From: Larix kaempferi
Lineage: Eukaryota; Streptophyta; Pinopsida; Pinales; Pinaceae
Direction: 5' to 3'
Assembly: GCA_027924585.1 (NCBI GenBank)
Contig: BSBM01000904.1
Coordinates: 14,509,501 to 14,573,500, forward strand
Length of the DNA stretch: 64,000 nt
In this document: piece by piece, positions 20,524 to 32,800 of the stretch
How positions within the stretch are numbered: position 1 is the stretch's first letter
Layout: each line of letters begins with the position of its first letter
Made by a program: the position numbers and the translations under genes
Notes under the pieces: generated by a model
The model's input: the letters and a program-made list of their open reading frames with translations, nothing else
Databases searched by the model: none
Told to the model about the DNA's origin: nothing

Positions 20524-22646
20524 TGTTAAAGATAATGCAGCTGCGAGAGCCATTCTCTGGGAGGATCGCACCCTAGTCAGTTAACTAGGGTTCCTGGTCA
20601 GTTAACCAGGCAGTGTAAGTCCCAAGCAGGTATCTAGGGCCCCCAGCAGTCCACTAGGGTTCTTGGTCTGAGACAAAGCAGGTCAGAGCCATGGCAAAGT
20701 CCCTAGCATGTGGCTAGGGCCCCTATCTGTCTCTAGGGAATTCTGGTCAGGGACCAGACAATTTCTTGGTCATGAGGACCAAGCAGATCCTGTAGGCAAA
20801 GATGAGACATCCTGGTCTAGGCCCAGGCAGATTCTTAGTCTGGGACCAAGTAGGTCCTGCAGATATATTCCTGATCAATTAACTAGGTGGATCTTGGTCA
20901 GTTAACCAAGATGATGATGTGTGATGCCCTCCTCTCCTAGGTCTTCAACATGGTTGAGCTAGGTTGTTTCCTCAAAGTACTGGCCACTCCTTGATGGAGT
21001 CTTTAGCACTTGACCTCAGGAGCAGTCAGGAGGACCAAAGGATCACATCATCCAGTGTGGGCATTCCTTATATGGTGATGATGAACTTTCAGTTATAGCT
21101 TGGGACATACGTGGACCACATACCTTGAGAGAGAGGGTTAGAAGGGTTCTCTTCCCACCTTGGTGTTACACCTCTGATCTTATGGTTAGAAGGGTTGTGT
21201 TCCCACCTTGTTGTTACACCTTTGGTCTTGTGGGTAGAAAGGTTGTTTACCCCTCCTTGTTGTTACACCACTTGTTGATTTGTGGTTAGCCTTGTGATTG
21301 GCTTAGACTTGTGTTGACCCCTCCCTTGTTGATCCTTTGTGCTAGTGCCCCTTTTGAGTGTGGTACCTTAATCCTTTATTATGACTTCTTAACATTAATT
21401 TATATTTTATATTTGGTAACCCTTCCTTAATTGTGTAACATCTTGACCCTTATAGTGTAACCCTAAAGTCAATAAAGACTTAGAAGGTAAAACCTTCTAG
21501 AAGTCCTTAAAGGGTTATAAATTCAACTCTAAGCATTCATTATGAAGGCATCTTGTAGAGGAGATCTGAAATCTTATTACTTGTGACTATCCTAGGGTTT
21601 TGATGCATTGGTTGAGACGGTGACGTCAAGGGTTTCAAAGTTGTTGGTGACTGTCTTGGGTTGTCGTTTTGTTGTTGGTGATTGGCTTAGGGCTGCCGCC
21701 ACCTTGATGAGATCTGTTTTCCTTCCCGAGGCTATTGTTGCCTGTTAGGACCTGTTTTGTGGCTGCCACTTGATGTCTAGGATTGTTTGAAGGCTGTCTC
21801 TGCCTGCTGCGGCTTATTTGAGGGGACCACTGCTTATTGTAAGGGGTTCCCTGCTAGTGTGAGGGTGTTGCTACCTTGTTTAAGACTGCTGCTGCTTGTT
21901 TTGGATTGTTTTGAGGGTGTCGTCTGCCTTTTGTGACTGTTGTTGCCTAGTGTCAACTGTTTGAGGGTGTTGCTGCCCATGTGTACTGCTTTTGAGGGTA
22001 CAACTACCTGTTGTGGTCTGTTTGAGGGTGTCACCTACCTTCCTTGTGGCTGCCATCCATTGTCAAGGATGATCTAAGGCTGCCGCTGCTTGTTGAGAGT
22101 TGATTGGATCTGCCATGGGCTGCTAGAAGGTTGTCATCCACTGTTGTGGGGTTTTGAGGCTACCTTTCACTGTTGCATGAGATTTGTGGCTACCTTTCCC
22201 TATTGGGCATTTGTTGGTTGTCTTGATGCCCTCTACTGTTCCTGTCTAACCCTATCCTACAGCACTTTATCTCTCTCTCAGGTATGTACAAACCCTCAGG
22301 TAAGGGTCAGTTATTTGTTCCATTTGTTCACTTGCCTCTGAGAGGCAAGATCTGATCTGAAAGTTATTTCTGAGTATAAAGAAGGTCCAACTCATCAAGT
22401 AAGTTTCTTTTGTGTTGTTTGTTAGATCTCTTACTGCTGCTATCTTTCAGTCTAATTCTATTTTTTGTTAATCAATTTACTTTATCAATGCTGTTGCTCT
22501 ATTGGTTATGATTTTATTTCTGTAGTATTTTTACTGTGTATATCTGCAGTTGTTAAATTTTTGTTTCAAACCCTAACTTTAACACAGTGATATTTTATTA
22601 TTGTTAAAGTTGAAAGAGATGAAAATTATATCTTAAAAATTTAACA
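20524..22646 (+). repeat. 5' LTR of copia element 1 (2123 bp)
   Basis: It starts TGTTAAAGATAATGC and ends TTTAACA. A probable TATA is TTATAAATT near 21515, with AATAAAG just upstream at about 21473. The first part repeats motifs of the form GGTCAGTTAACCAGG, which are near-palindromic. A region around 21130-21300 has more copies of a ~50-base unit (GGTTAGAAGGGTTGT...) than the other LTR. Confidence 0.92.
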
Positions 22647-22659
22647 TGGTATCAGAGCT
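22647..22659 (+). promoter_or_regulatory. Primer binding site, initiator tRNA-Met
   Basis: TGGTATCAGAGCT directly abuts the end of the 5' LTR and matches the standard plant copia primer site. Confidence 0.92.
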
Positions 22660-22791
22660 TAGGGTTTGTAGCTAACTCTGTTCTGCAGCCTAACCGAGTC
22701 TACATAGATCCTAAGGTGGTAAGTGTTTGAACTTTAACCAACTTGACGGTAGGGGTTTCTTGGCAAAACTCATCAAGTTGGCAGTGAGGGT

Positions 22792-23907
22792 TTGAAGATG
22801 GCTTCTTCTTCAGTTAAGTCAGAAGATAGGCTTGAAGGAGCCTCAAACTTCAATGCATGGAAGGCTGGGGTTTTGAACATCCTAGAGGAAAGTGACTTGG
22901 ATGATTTGGTTACTAGGGTTGTGGAAGAGCCCACAACAAATCATGGAAGAGCAGCATTTAAAAAGAAGCAAGCCAAGGCAAAGAGAGTCATCTTTGACTA
23001 AGTTAAAGACAATTTGATGCATGTAATAGCTCCTCTAAGGAGAGCTAAAGAATGTTTTGATGCCCTAGAAAATCTCTGTGAGAAGAAGGCTCCTACTCAT
23101 AAGAGGGTTTTGAAAAAGCCACTTCGTTCATTGAAGATGGAGGAGGAGTCAGTTGCCTCTTTCTTCTCAAAGATCTCTCAGATAAGAGATCAGCTCATGG
23201 CCAATGGAGTTGAAGTAGATGATGATGATCTTGTGCAGACAATAGTAGATGGTCTTCCTGTGTCTTGGGAGACATTTCTTGCAACAGTAAATGGAAGAGA
23301 GATTCAGCCAAGTTTTGATAGGTCGTGGCATGATTGTTTAGAAGAAGAAGGTAGGATCCAAAGCAGATATGGGCCTCCCATTGAAAAGGATCATGCCCTT
23401 GCTGCCAAGACAAAGAAGGAAAGAAGATTCCCTCAGCACAAGGACAAAGGTAAGGGACTTCAAGGTAAGCATTTTAATAAATCAAAGGTAAGGTGTTATA
23501 ACTACAGCCAGTTTGGTCAGTTTGCAAAAGACTGTAAAAAACCTCCTAACAAGAAATGGCATAGAGGCAAGTATCATGCTGCAGCTGCTACAGAAGAAGA
23601 AGAACCACAGCAAAAGAAAACTAGGGTTGAAACCAAAGAACAAGATCAAAGAGAATGCTACTTGGTTTCAACACTCTCAGGTTCCATCTCCAACTCGACA
23701 AATTCCTTGTGGATAGATTGTGGAGCCTCCAAGCATATGACTGGATTCAAGAAGGCTCTTGTAGATTATAAGACCAAGAAGTTCAATGTGAAAGTGGAAC
23801 TGGGAGATGGTAATACCTATGCCTTAAAGAAGTTGGTTCAACCTCCTTTCAGCTTGATTCAGGTACGTTTATTCACATTGAGGAAATTTTATATGTTCCT
23901 GGTTTAA
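22792..23907 (+). pseudogene. Copia gag and protease, decayed
   Basis: The frame starts MASSSVKSEDRLEGASNFNAW, a classic copia gag N-terminus. A TAA at 22999-23001 falls where CAA (Q) is expected. Gag continues to ~23460. The zinc knuckle (CYNYSQFGQFAKDC, about residue 235) has lost its second Cys and its His. The protease region reads LWIDCGASKHMTG: the catalytic Asp is kept but Ser has become Cys. A frameshift near 23825 moves the protein into the next frame. Confidence 0.88.
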
Positions 23908-23924
23908 AGAAGAATATTCTTTCA

Positions 23925-24824
23925 GTGGCAGTTCTAGAAGACAAGGAGTTCTCAGTAGCCTTCTCAGGAAAAAAGACCTTGATGTGCCCTAAAGATGGAA
24001 ACATGAGCTCAGCCATTCTGATTGGGATCCGTGAAGGCAATCTTTATAAATTTTCAGGGCATGTTGTTCAAGCTCTAGTTCATGAATCAATCAAACCTTG
24101 CGAACTATGGCACAAGAGGACGGTCACAGATAATGAAGGAGAGGTTGACTCTCATAAGGTTGATGACACCCCCTATCAAGATTCAGAGATCAAGAGGGAG
24201 CCAACTGTGCTCTACAATCCCCATCAAAATGGGATTGTAGAAAAGAAAAGTAGATATGAAATCTTCCATCACTCCAGAGAGTCTTCCACTGAATCAGACA
24301 TGGAAGTGCAAGAAAGTTCAGTCCACAAGTCATCTCTTTCAGATGAGCAGAGGGAGTCTTCAGTTGATCCCACTAAGGATCCTATTGAGAGGCTTCAAGG
24401 ATGCTCTAGTTTGATATCTCCGATGAGCCACATCACTGATTCAGAATCCTCCACTTATGAGGAGGAAGCCAAACATCAGGTTTGGAAAGATGCTATGATA
24501 GAAGAACTCCAGTTAACAATGGAAAATGGCATGTGTAAAGTGGTTCTCAGACAACATGGGAAGTCAGTTGTAACTTCCAAGTGGATCTATAAGATCAAGC
24601 TTCTAACTGACATCCAGAGTTGTTTGAAGCTCTCAGAGAATCTTGTATCCTATGACAAGTCGAAACACATAGAGAGGAAGTATCACTATGTCAGGGACAT
24701 GGTGCAGAGACTTCAGTATGTTCTGTCAGATAAACATATTACCAATGTGTTAACTAAGCCTCTATCCACGATGAAGTCTGGGTACTTCCGAGACAAGCTT
24801 AGTGTTGTTGAGAGTGAGTGTTAA
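23925..24824 (+). pseudogene. Copia pol remnant: integrase, RT and RNase H pieces fused by deletions
   Basis: This is one open frame of 299 codons built from separated pieces. It holds the pre-integrase segment (GNLYKFSG, ELWHKR), then a jump near 24120 to the far end of the integrase core (YNPHQNGIVEKKSR), a short hinge, the very start of RT (VWKDAMIEE, TSKWIYKIK), then a jump near 24605 to the end of RNase H (SKHIERKYHYVRDM, LTKPLS). The RT YVDD box and the RNase H catalytic residues are absent. The frame ends at the 3' LTR. It is non-functional as an enzyme. Confidence 0.85.
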
Positions 24825-26886
24825 AGATAATGCAGCTGCGAGAGCCATTCTCTGGGAGGATGGCACCCTAGACAGTTAACTAGGGTTCTCGGTCAGTTAA
24901 CTAGGCAGTGTAAGTCCCTAGCAGGTATCTAGGGCCCCCAATAGTCTATTGGGGTTCTTGGTCCGAGACCAAGCAGGTCAGAGCCATGGCAAAGTCCCTA
25001 GCATGTGGCCAGGGCCCCTATCTGTCTCTAAGGCATTCTGGTCAAGGACCAGACAGTTTCTTGGTTATGAGGACCAAGCAGATCCTACAGGCAGAGACAG
25101 AGACATCCAGGTCTGGTACCAGGCAGATTCTTGGTCTGGGACCAGGAAAATTCTTGGTCTAGGACCAAGCAAATTCTTGGTATGGGACCAAGCAAGTCCT
25201 GCAGATATATTCCTGGTCAGTTAACCAAGTGGATCTTGGTCAGTTAATCAAGATGATGATGTGTGATGCCCTCCTCTCTTAGGTCTTCGAGATGGTTGAG
25301 CTAGGTTGTTTCCTCAAGGGACTGGCCACCCCTTGATGGATTCACTAGCACTTGACCTCAGGAGCAGTCAAGAGGACCAGAGGATCACATCATCCACTGT
25401 GGACCTTCCTTATATGGAATTGATGAACTTTCAGTTATAGCTTGGGACATACGTGGACCACATACCCTGAGAGAGAGAGAGTTAGAAGGGTTGTCTTCCC
25501 ACCTTGTTGTTACACCTTTGGTCTTGTGGTTAGAAGGGTTATGTTGACCACTCCCATGTTGGTCCTTTGTGTTAGTGCCCCTTTTGAGTGTGGTACCTTA
25601 ATCCTTTATTATGACTTCTTAACATTAATTTATATTTTATATTTGGTAACCCTTCCTTAATTGTGTAACATCTTGACTCTTGTAGTGTAACCCTAAAGTC
25701 AATAAAGACTTAGAAGGTAAAACCTTCTAGCCTTCTAGAAGTCCTTTAAGGGTTATAAATTCAACTCTAAGCATTCATTATGAACGCATCTTGTAGAGGA
25801 GATATGAGATCTGATTACTTGTGACTGTCCTAGGGTTTTGATGCATTGGTTGAGGGTGACGTCAAGGGTTTCAAAGCTGTTGGTGACTGTCTTGGGCTGC
25901 CGTTTTGCTGTTGGTGACTGTCTTAGGGCTGCCTCCACCTTGATGAGGTCTGTTTTACCTTCCTGAGGCTGCCGCCGCCTGTTAGGGCCTGTTTTGTGGC
26001 TGCCACTTGATGTCTAGGCTTGTTTGAAGGCTGTCTTTGCCTGCTGCTGCTTGTTTGAGGGGACCGCTGCTCATTGTAAGGGGGTTGCTGCTAGTGTGAG
26101 GGTGCTGCTACCTTTTTAAGACTGCTGCTGCTTGTTTTGGATTGTTTCAAGGGTGTCGTCTGCCTTTTGTGACTGCTGCTGCCTGGTGTGAACTGTTTGA
26201 GGGTGCCGCTGCCCATGTGGACTGCTTTTGAGGGTACAGCTGCCTGTTGTGGTCTGTTTGAGGGTGCCGCCTGCCTTCCTTGTTGCTGCCGTCCACTGTA
26301 AAGGATGATCCAAGGCTGCCGCTGCTTGTTGAGAGTTGATTGGGTCTGCCGTGGGCTGCTAAAAGGTTGTCATCCACTGTTTTGGGGTTTTGAAGCTACC
26401 TTTCACTGTTGCATGAGATTTGTGGCTGCCTTGCCCTATTGAACATTTGTTGGCTGTCTTGATACCCTATAATGTACCTGTCTAACCCTATCCTACAGTA
26501 CTTTATCTCTCTCTCTCTCAGGTATGTACAAACCCTCAGGTAAGGGTCAGTTATTTGTTCCATTTGTTGACTTGCCTCTGAGAGGCAAGATCTGATGTGA
26601 AAGTTATTTTTGAGTATAAGGAAGGTCCAACTCATCAAGTAAGTTTCTTTTGTGTTGTTTGTTAGATCTCTTACTGCTGCTATCTTTCAGTCTAATTCTA
26701 ATTTTTGTTAATCAGTTTACTTTATGAATGCTGCTGCTCTACTGGTTATGATTTTATTTCTGCAGTATTTTTACTGTGTATATCTGCAGTTGTTAAATTT
26801 TTGTTTCAAACCCTAACTTTGACACAGTGATCTTTTATTATCGCTAAAGTTGAAAGAGATGAAAATTATATCTTAAAAGTTTAACA
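24819..26886 (+). repeat. 3' LTR of copia element 1 (2068 bp)
   Basis: This is the partner of 20524-22646, over 90% identical by eye. It has extra copies of a ~26-base unit (TTCTTGGTCTGGGACCA) around 25125-25195 and fewer copies of the GGTTAGAAGGG unit. A purine-rich GAGAGTGAG precedes it. Confidence 0.92.
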
Positions 26887-26891
26887 TATTG

Positions 26892-28084
26892 TTGTGGTAA
26901 TTATGTCTTTTCATACTGAAATCTTGCTTTATTTTGTTATTTATGCTCTGAATTTCCAATTATGCTATTAAGGTACATAACAAATTCCTATATCATGGCA
27001 TATATATTTAAAGCTTCTGCTAATTTAAAACATATCAAAGGTGAAAATTCCTGCGACATATCATACATATCAGTAGCTTATTCTAAGTAAGGATACATAA
27101 TGATAAGGATATTTATGTATGTCCAACAAATGACCACATAAGTAGGTCAATAGAATAAAAGAGTACATTCAGTGTAAATACAATGCAGAAGTGCAAAAGC
27201 AACAACTAGATCTGTAGTGAAAGAAAAAAAGGCAAAGAACTGAGTGTCTAGCTAAAGGCTAAATATCTAGCCAACATTCAAGTGTGGGGAACTTGCTGCA
27301 AGAAACATCCATTGAACTGTCATGCTCAAATGCCACAGTAGATATTATTTGTTTCTAAAGACACAATGAAGTTGCAAGTCCACAGGGGGGACTGTGGGCT
27401 GGGGATTTTGATGACAGAATATACCCTTCCTTTGTGGCTTCACAAAAAGCAACAGAGAATCCAAAATCGGGGTCTTGCTTTGTAACGAATTTAGAAAAAC
27501 TGCTAGTCCAACCCACTTGTATATGGCTTTGTATTCCTTGAAGCATTTTCAATCTATTCAATCTCTCTTGGATGCCACTTTGCACATTCCAAAAACATTT
27601 GAAAGAAAGGCAAAATATCTCAAAAAATGACTTTTCCAAATGGCCATCTACCATATAGGTCATACATAGCAAGTTCCGCGAAAGATTTGGACCATTACAG
27701 TGCATAATTTTTTCGTAGTTCTTTAAGTTTTCCAATGGACGGAATCAAACTCAGAGGGAAAACAAAAAGGATCCTGCAACTGTGTCAGCTTGTGCTTATT
27801 TTAATTATATTTGTGCGTATTGCTGGTGACATTAATGTTTTTATGGCTTTCTGTTACTTGGCTTAGCACCAATGGTTTTTGTTATGACTGCTAGATCATA
27901 ATGGGGATTTTGTCCATTTTAATCTACCGCATTGGCTTTGAGTTTTTTGAGATTCAACAGGACATTTACCAATGATTCTTTGTAACGTTATGGTGGTGCC
28001 CTTTTATTTTTGCCATCCATTTTTTTGTAAAATATCAGATGAACATATTGTTATTGTTATATTAATTGGAATACAGAAGCATTT
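26892..28084. other. Intergenic or intronic stretch, no recognised gene
   Basis: AT-rich DNA between copia element 1 and the host exon. A 126-codon minus-strand frame (27355-27735) shows no recognisable domain. If the host gene continues leftward, this is part of its first intron. No exon with the expected coiled-coil continuation could be read. Confidence 0.5.
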
Positions 28085-28144
28085 TTACAAATAAAAAAGA
28101 TGGGGAGGTAATTTTCTGCAAACAAATAGAGATAGAAAACACAC

Positions 28145-29404
28145 CTTCTGTAAAGATTGCAGTAGACAAATGCTCTCCTCCTCTAACGCAACCTGCAATT
28201 CTAATATTTCCTGCATTTTCAAAACCATCGAATCACACTCTGCTTCTGCGCTTCTGAAGGTATTAAGAGCTGCTTCTTTTGAATTCTCCACGGTAAGCAA
28301 GCTCTCGCTAAGACTTTCCGCCATTTCAAAATCCTCTCTTTCACAAGCATCCTCCAGTTCTTTCTCAATCTCCTTATACTTGTTAGAGGCAATACTTACT
28401 TCCTCAGCGGCTTGTCTTCTCCTCTGCGCTGCCGTTTTCCTGGAGATAGATATAGAGGCAGCCCTTTCTTGAAGCTCCTTTAACTTCATCGATAATCGGC
28501 CCTTAATATCAGCGAGATTCTTCTCAATGGAGTACCCCTTTGGTGATTCACCTGTTGGCTCCACACTAATCGGCTGGTGCTCAGATTGCTTTGTAACATC
28601 AAAATCGGCATTCTCAATCTCAACTGAGTTTTGCAATACACTCTGATCATGATCTGATTCGAATCTCTCAGCTGCCTCTACTACATCATATTCTCTCTTA
28701 TCTGCTGTGATCTCGAGCTTTGGGGTGTCAATCGAGCTTCCCACTTCTTCTGAAGAGGGTCTCTGAATCATATGGGTTTCATCAGAATCTAATTTGTTTC
28801 CACCAATGCTAAGATCCCTGTTATCTAAGATATCTAAGTTGGGTTCCTCTTTTGATTCATTAATTTGCACTTGAACTCCATCATCCACATTGGCATGAGC
28901 TTGAGCTGATGAGTAAGCTGCCAAGATATCGTTACCATTGTTGATATTATTATTATTACCTTGATTGAGATTATTACTACTAGTCTGCAATCCATCATCA
29001 AAACCGTAATCATCCCTACCATACCCAATCTTGAAGCTCTTCTTTTTCCTTCTAGAACCCTGTCTGCTTCCAGTAACTTCCACAGACCTTGTTGATAATG
29101 AACTCTTTCTGAGACCATCATTATTATTAATTTCCCTGCTTGAATCCAACGCTAAAAATTTAGGGTTTTCATCAATTGGGTCTTCATTAATGGAGCAGAG
29201 GTTGAGATCAGAGAAAAGATTTTCATCAAGAGGTTGACTTAAAGCACTAATGCCGATGGAGGACTCGTTCTCCGGATTCAGCTCGGGCTGTGCTGGGGTT
29301 TCTAGGGTATCAATTTGGGAGGGCGTCATCAGAACCATCCCTTCAAATAAAAAGTCCAAATCATCATGCCCGCCATTATTATCTGCATTCTGCACCTCCA
29401 TCAT
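28145..29404 (-). CDS. Host gene, first coding exon: coiled-coil protein with UVR-like motif
   Basis: An ATG at 29404 opens a 420-codon exon. It ends in phase 0 at AAG|GTGTGT (28145/28144), a good plant 5' splice site. Residues 1-280 are acidic, S/N-rich and probably disordered, with a basic RRKKKSFKIGYG patch near residue 120. Residues ~290-420 form a helical, charged region: IKGRLSMKLKELQERA, then an arginine-rich AAQRRRQAAEE, then KELEDACEREDFEMAESLSE, which resembles a UVR motif. The pattern recalls plant proteins labelled SMC-like (At5g13560 type), from memory and not checked. No stop, frameshift or TE signature is present, unlike all neighbours. The remaining exons would lie to the left, beyond or among the transposons, or are lost. 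Confidence 0.7.
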
Positions 29405-29868
29405 GGAACGAATCAGATCAGATAAGCTTCATGCTATTGAATAAATATCTATCTTTCACCAGAGATCGGGCAACTTGCTTCCTGTGAATTCCTGTTTGAC
29501 ATAGGAATTCTGTGTGTTGATGGTTTCGTGAAGAGTTTAAATGTTTTTACACACTACAGAATACGTCCTCTGATAGTGATTGAAGATTGAAGTCTGACCC
29601 CCACCGGATTCGAACCCGTCACTCACAGTGCTCTTCGTCGATCAGCGCCACCTGCAGTTTAGATGCAACATTCTAAGAATGGGTTTGTTTTGACGTCGCT
29701 TGTGGTTTTTTTTTCATCGTAATCGTTGCAGGTGGGATGAGTAGCAATGGTTTTGGATGGTGCAAAATGTCCTCATTAGAATATTAACTCTAGACTCTAG
29801 GGAAGAGACGCCATAAGTGGTGCATCCAACCAAGTGGGGCCCACATCTCCATGTAGCGGAGTCCAATT
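29405..29868. other. Upstream region of the host exon
   Basis: Presumed promoter and 5' UTR of the minus-strand gene. It contains an 8-base inverted repeat (GAATTCCT at 29486-29493, AGGAATTC at 29503-29510) and a tRNA-like B-box. No TATA box was assigned with confidence. Confidence 0.4.
29595..29655 (-). other. tRNA-like relic with a perfect B-box
   Basis: On the minus strand, GGTTCGAATCC (29606-29616) is a perfect pol III B-box and T-loop, followed by GGTGGGGGTC like an acceptor 3' strand. The T-stem has one mismatch and no matching acceptor 5' strand or anticodon arm was found. It is probably the 3' part of an old tRNA or a tRNA-derived SINE. Confidence 0.3.
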
Positions 29869-32800
29869 GAAATACGTCAACCTACCCCTGGACCCGCCAC
29901 GTCTCTCCCCATGCAATGCTTTATAAGCAACACTTTTGGGCTTTTTCAGGCCCTTTTTTGCACCTATTTCAGAACCCTCTCCATGCGCTGTGTTATTTTG
30001 ACTAGGGTCGTTGGGTGAGCATCCACCCCCGGGGTTGTGGCGCACCCTAGGCTCTGTGTTCACCGCTCCTACTGTGTATTGATGACCGCACTAGTGTTGT
30101 ATTATGTTCCTGTGAGCTCAAGTGATTGCGGTGGCAGTTTTCTTGGGATGACCCGGTGTTATGGTGGTTGTTCTCCCGGTTTTAGTTGGGTGACCTCATT
30201 GCAGTGGATATGGTGGTAGTTTCTACCCGTGTTGCGAGCTTGGTTGTTGGTTTGTATTGGCCTTGTGGCCCTATTGTGGCTCTTGTTTGTTTCAACCCTC
30301 CTCCGACGAGCAACCGATGTTGGTGGCAAGCGGGACAGGCAGTCGATGGTAAGAACATGGCCCTGCCTCTGCATATTTGTGTGGTTTTGTTTTGTCCTGC
30401 AGTTTTTTCCTACATCTCATTAGATGTGGGTTCTTGTGCAAGTTGCAAGGTGGCAGCTCGAGTGGAGGTGCTTCACGCTGAGATGACGGTTGGCTTCACT
30501 CCCACTCTTAGTAGGGCTCCGTTCCTACCAATTTCACTTGCCTATGTTTGTTAACACACTCATTTGGATGCCTTGGAACATTGTTTCGGGTTGTTGATGG
30601 TTTATGCCGCAAGTTTGGTCGAGGTGTTTTGTCGCGGTTATGTTGATGGGTTCTCTGCTAAGTGTATGGGTGATATAAGGGTTCTGTCACGTTTTGGTTG
30701 ATGGGTTCTCTGCACATTTTATGGGTGTTGGAAGGGTTTTGTCGTGTTTTTGTTGATGGGTTCTCTGCACATTTTATGGGTGTTGTAAGGGTTCTGTAAG
30801 GGTTGGGGTTTCTGCACATTCGATTGCAATGTTGCGTTGTAAGGGTTTATGATGGGTTCTCTACACATTTTATGGGTTTTGTAAGGGTTGGGGTCTCTGC
30901 ACATTCGATTGTAATGTTGTGTTGTAAGGGTTTATGATGGGTTCTTTGCACATTGTAACGTAATGTTTCTGTCGTGAATTGAAATGGTTTTGAGTTCGAA
31001 TTGAACAGTGTTCTTGTGTGAATTTCATGGTTCGATATATGGGTTTCATGGCATATTATTATGTGAATTTCATGGCATATTCAGGGTGGGTTTTTCATGG
31101 TTCGATATGTTAATTTCATGGCGTATAAATAAATTGAAATGATATGTTAGGGTTTTCAGATGAGTTTTATGAGGTAGTTGTGGCTTAGTGGGCATGCCCA
31201 ATTTAATTGAATCGTATGCATGCGATTTGTGAGTATTTTTTGTACCGTGGCTTGGGGTTTGGCATTCTATATCTAAATATGTTTGGCATTCTTCCATGGT
31301 GAGAATTTCATGGCTTAGGGTTTGGCATTCTGAATCTAAATCTGTTTGGCATATTCATGGTATGAATTTCATGGCATTTACAGGTTGCGAATTTCATGGC
31401 TCAATATGTTGTTTTCATGGCTAATAAATAAATTATCATGATTTTCTCTAGAGTTTTGGATGAGTTTTTATGTATGGCCTAGGGTTTAATAAATAAATTA
31501 TCATGGTTTTCTCTAGGGTTTTGGATGAGTTTTTTTTTTGTATGGCTTAGGGGTTGGCATTCAATTTAAAGGTCCAAATGTTATGCTAGGGTTTTATAAC
31601 CTGGTTTTAGGGTCCAAATGTTATGCTAGGGCTTTAGGGTCCAAACTTGCACCTGTATTCTGTGTTTTCTATACTATCATAAGTTACTTTGTCTGATGTC
31701 TAGGAACCAAAGAAATAGTTTGTTGAAAGTAAGAATAAAGTAGACCTCCTGAAGAATCAAGTAGCATATTATAAGGCAACTATGGGTAATCCAACTGAGT
31801 TTGAAGCATGTTCTTATGAATTGGAGAATGAATTAAATGTTGTGTTGAGAATTTTGTATGGCATAGCTCAAAGCTTGCAACATTTCTATTGTGAGCTTGC
31901 TAATGTCTATAATGAAAGCCATCAATGGACGATAGATCAACAAAATTTACAAATTCAATCTGAGTTGCTCAATAGATGGCAATTTGAGATTTGACTCATA
32001 ACACATGTAGAGACTCCAATTAAGAAAATGGAATTAATTGAAATTTTGGTTGGAAAATTGGAGAAAAAAACATTGAAAAGTTAAAGTGAAACCTCTCCTT
32101 ACTTAGGATTCTAGTGGAGTAGCATGTGTTCCCTTGTGTAACTATGATTAATGAAACTGGTGAACTTTTAGAATTGAATCTTATTTGAGTACTTATAAAT
32201 AGGATGAGATGCGAAAGAAAGGGATTGTTGCTTGTTTCATTGTTTTGTAAAACTTATTTCTAGAACTTTAATCAAAAGATAAATCATTTTGGCCAAGTTA
32301 TTTTGAGAGGAAGACTTTGAGTTTGATGTTGTCAACCTATGGAATTTATTTTGTTACTTTGTTGAGCATTGAAGTTGTAGTAAGAACGCTTCTTTACAAT
32401 GTAGATTATTCCCATGTCTAAATAGTGCATTCTTGCTTATGTTTTTCTCTCAAATGTGTCTAAAGAAGTAAGTATTGGATTGTAATTAGTTGGTTTTTTT
32501 CAAGACTACACATATTGATATTTATATTTATGTTTATATTAGCTCAAGAACATTCTTGCTAAATATAGTAGCTATATGTTTGGTGACATGCTTACATCTC
32601 TAGTTACTCTCTCTTCGCTATAAAGCCTTAGAATATATTTACGATTTGCATATAGTATAAAATTATATTTGAGACTTGAGATTAGAGAGAACCTTATTGT
32701 TGAAGAGGGCATTTCACCCTATCAACATCACTCCAAATCAAATCCTACTCATAATATATATAATATTAGTCTTTCTTCCATCTAAGTCCCATCTTTGAAT

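Larger units (their letters stand above)
20524..26886 (+). mobile_element. Copia element 1: complete ends, internally deleted
   Basis: LTRs at 20524-22646 and 24819-26886 are flanked by a perfect 5-bp target duplication TATTG (20519-20523 and 26887-26891). The primer site TGGTATCAGAGCT follows the left LTR at once. The 2.2 kb interior holds gag, protease and remnants of integrase, RT and RNase H joined by deletions. It inserted 11 bases beyond the chromovirus LTR. The product could at most supply gag and a damaged protease; copying would need enzymes from another copy. Confidence 0.92.

Noticed and set aside
27355-27735. Second exon of the host gene
   Set aside because: The peptide is Cys- and aromatic-rich, not the charged coiled coil expected after exon 1, and no matching splice sites were found.
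31782-31994. 70-codon frame in the inverted-repeat unit
   Set aside because: Looks protein-like in composition but has no recognisable motif or context; not called as a gene.
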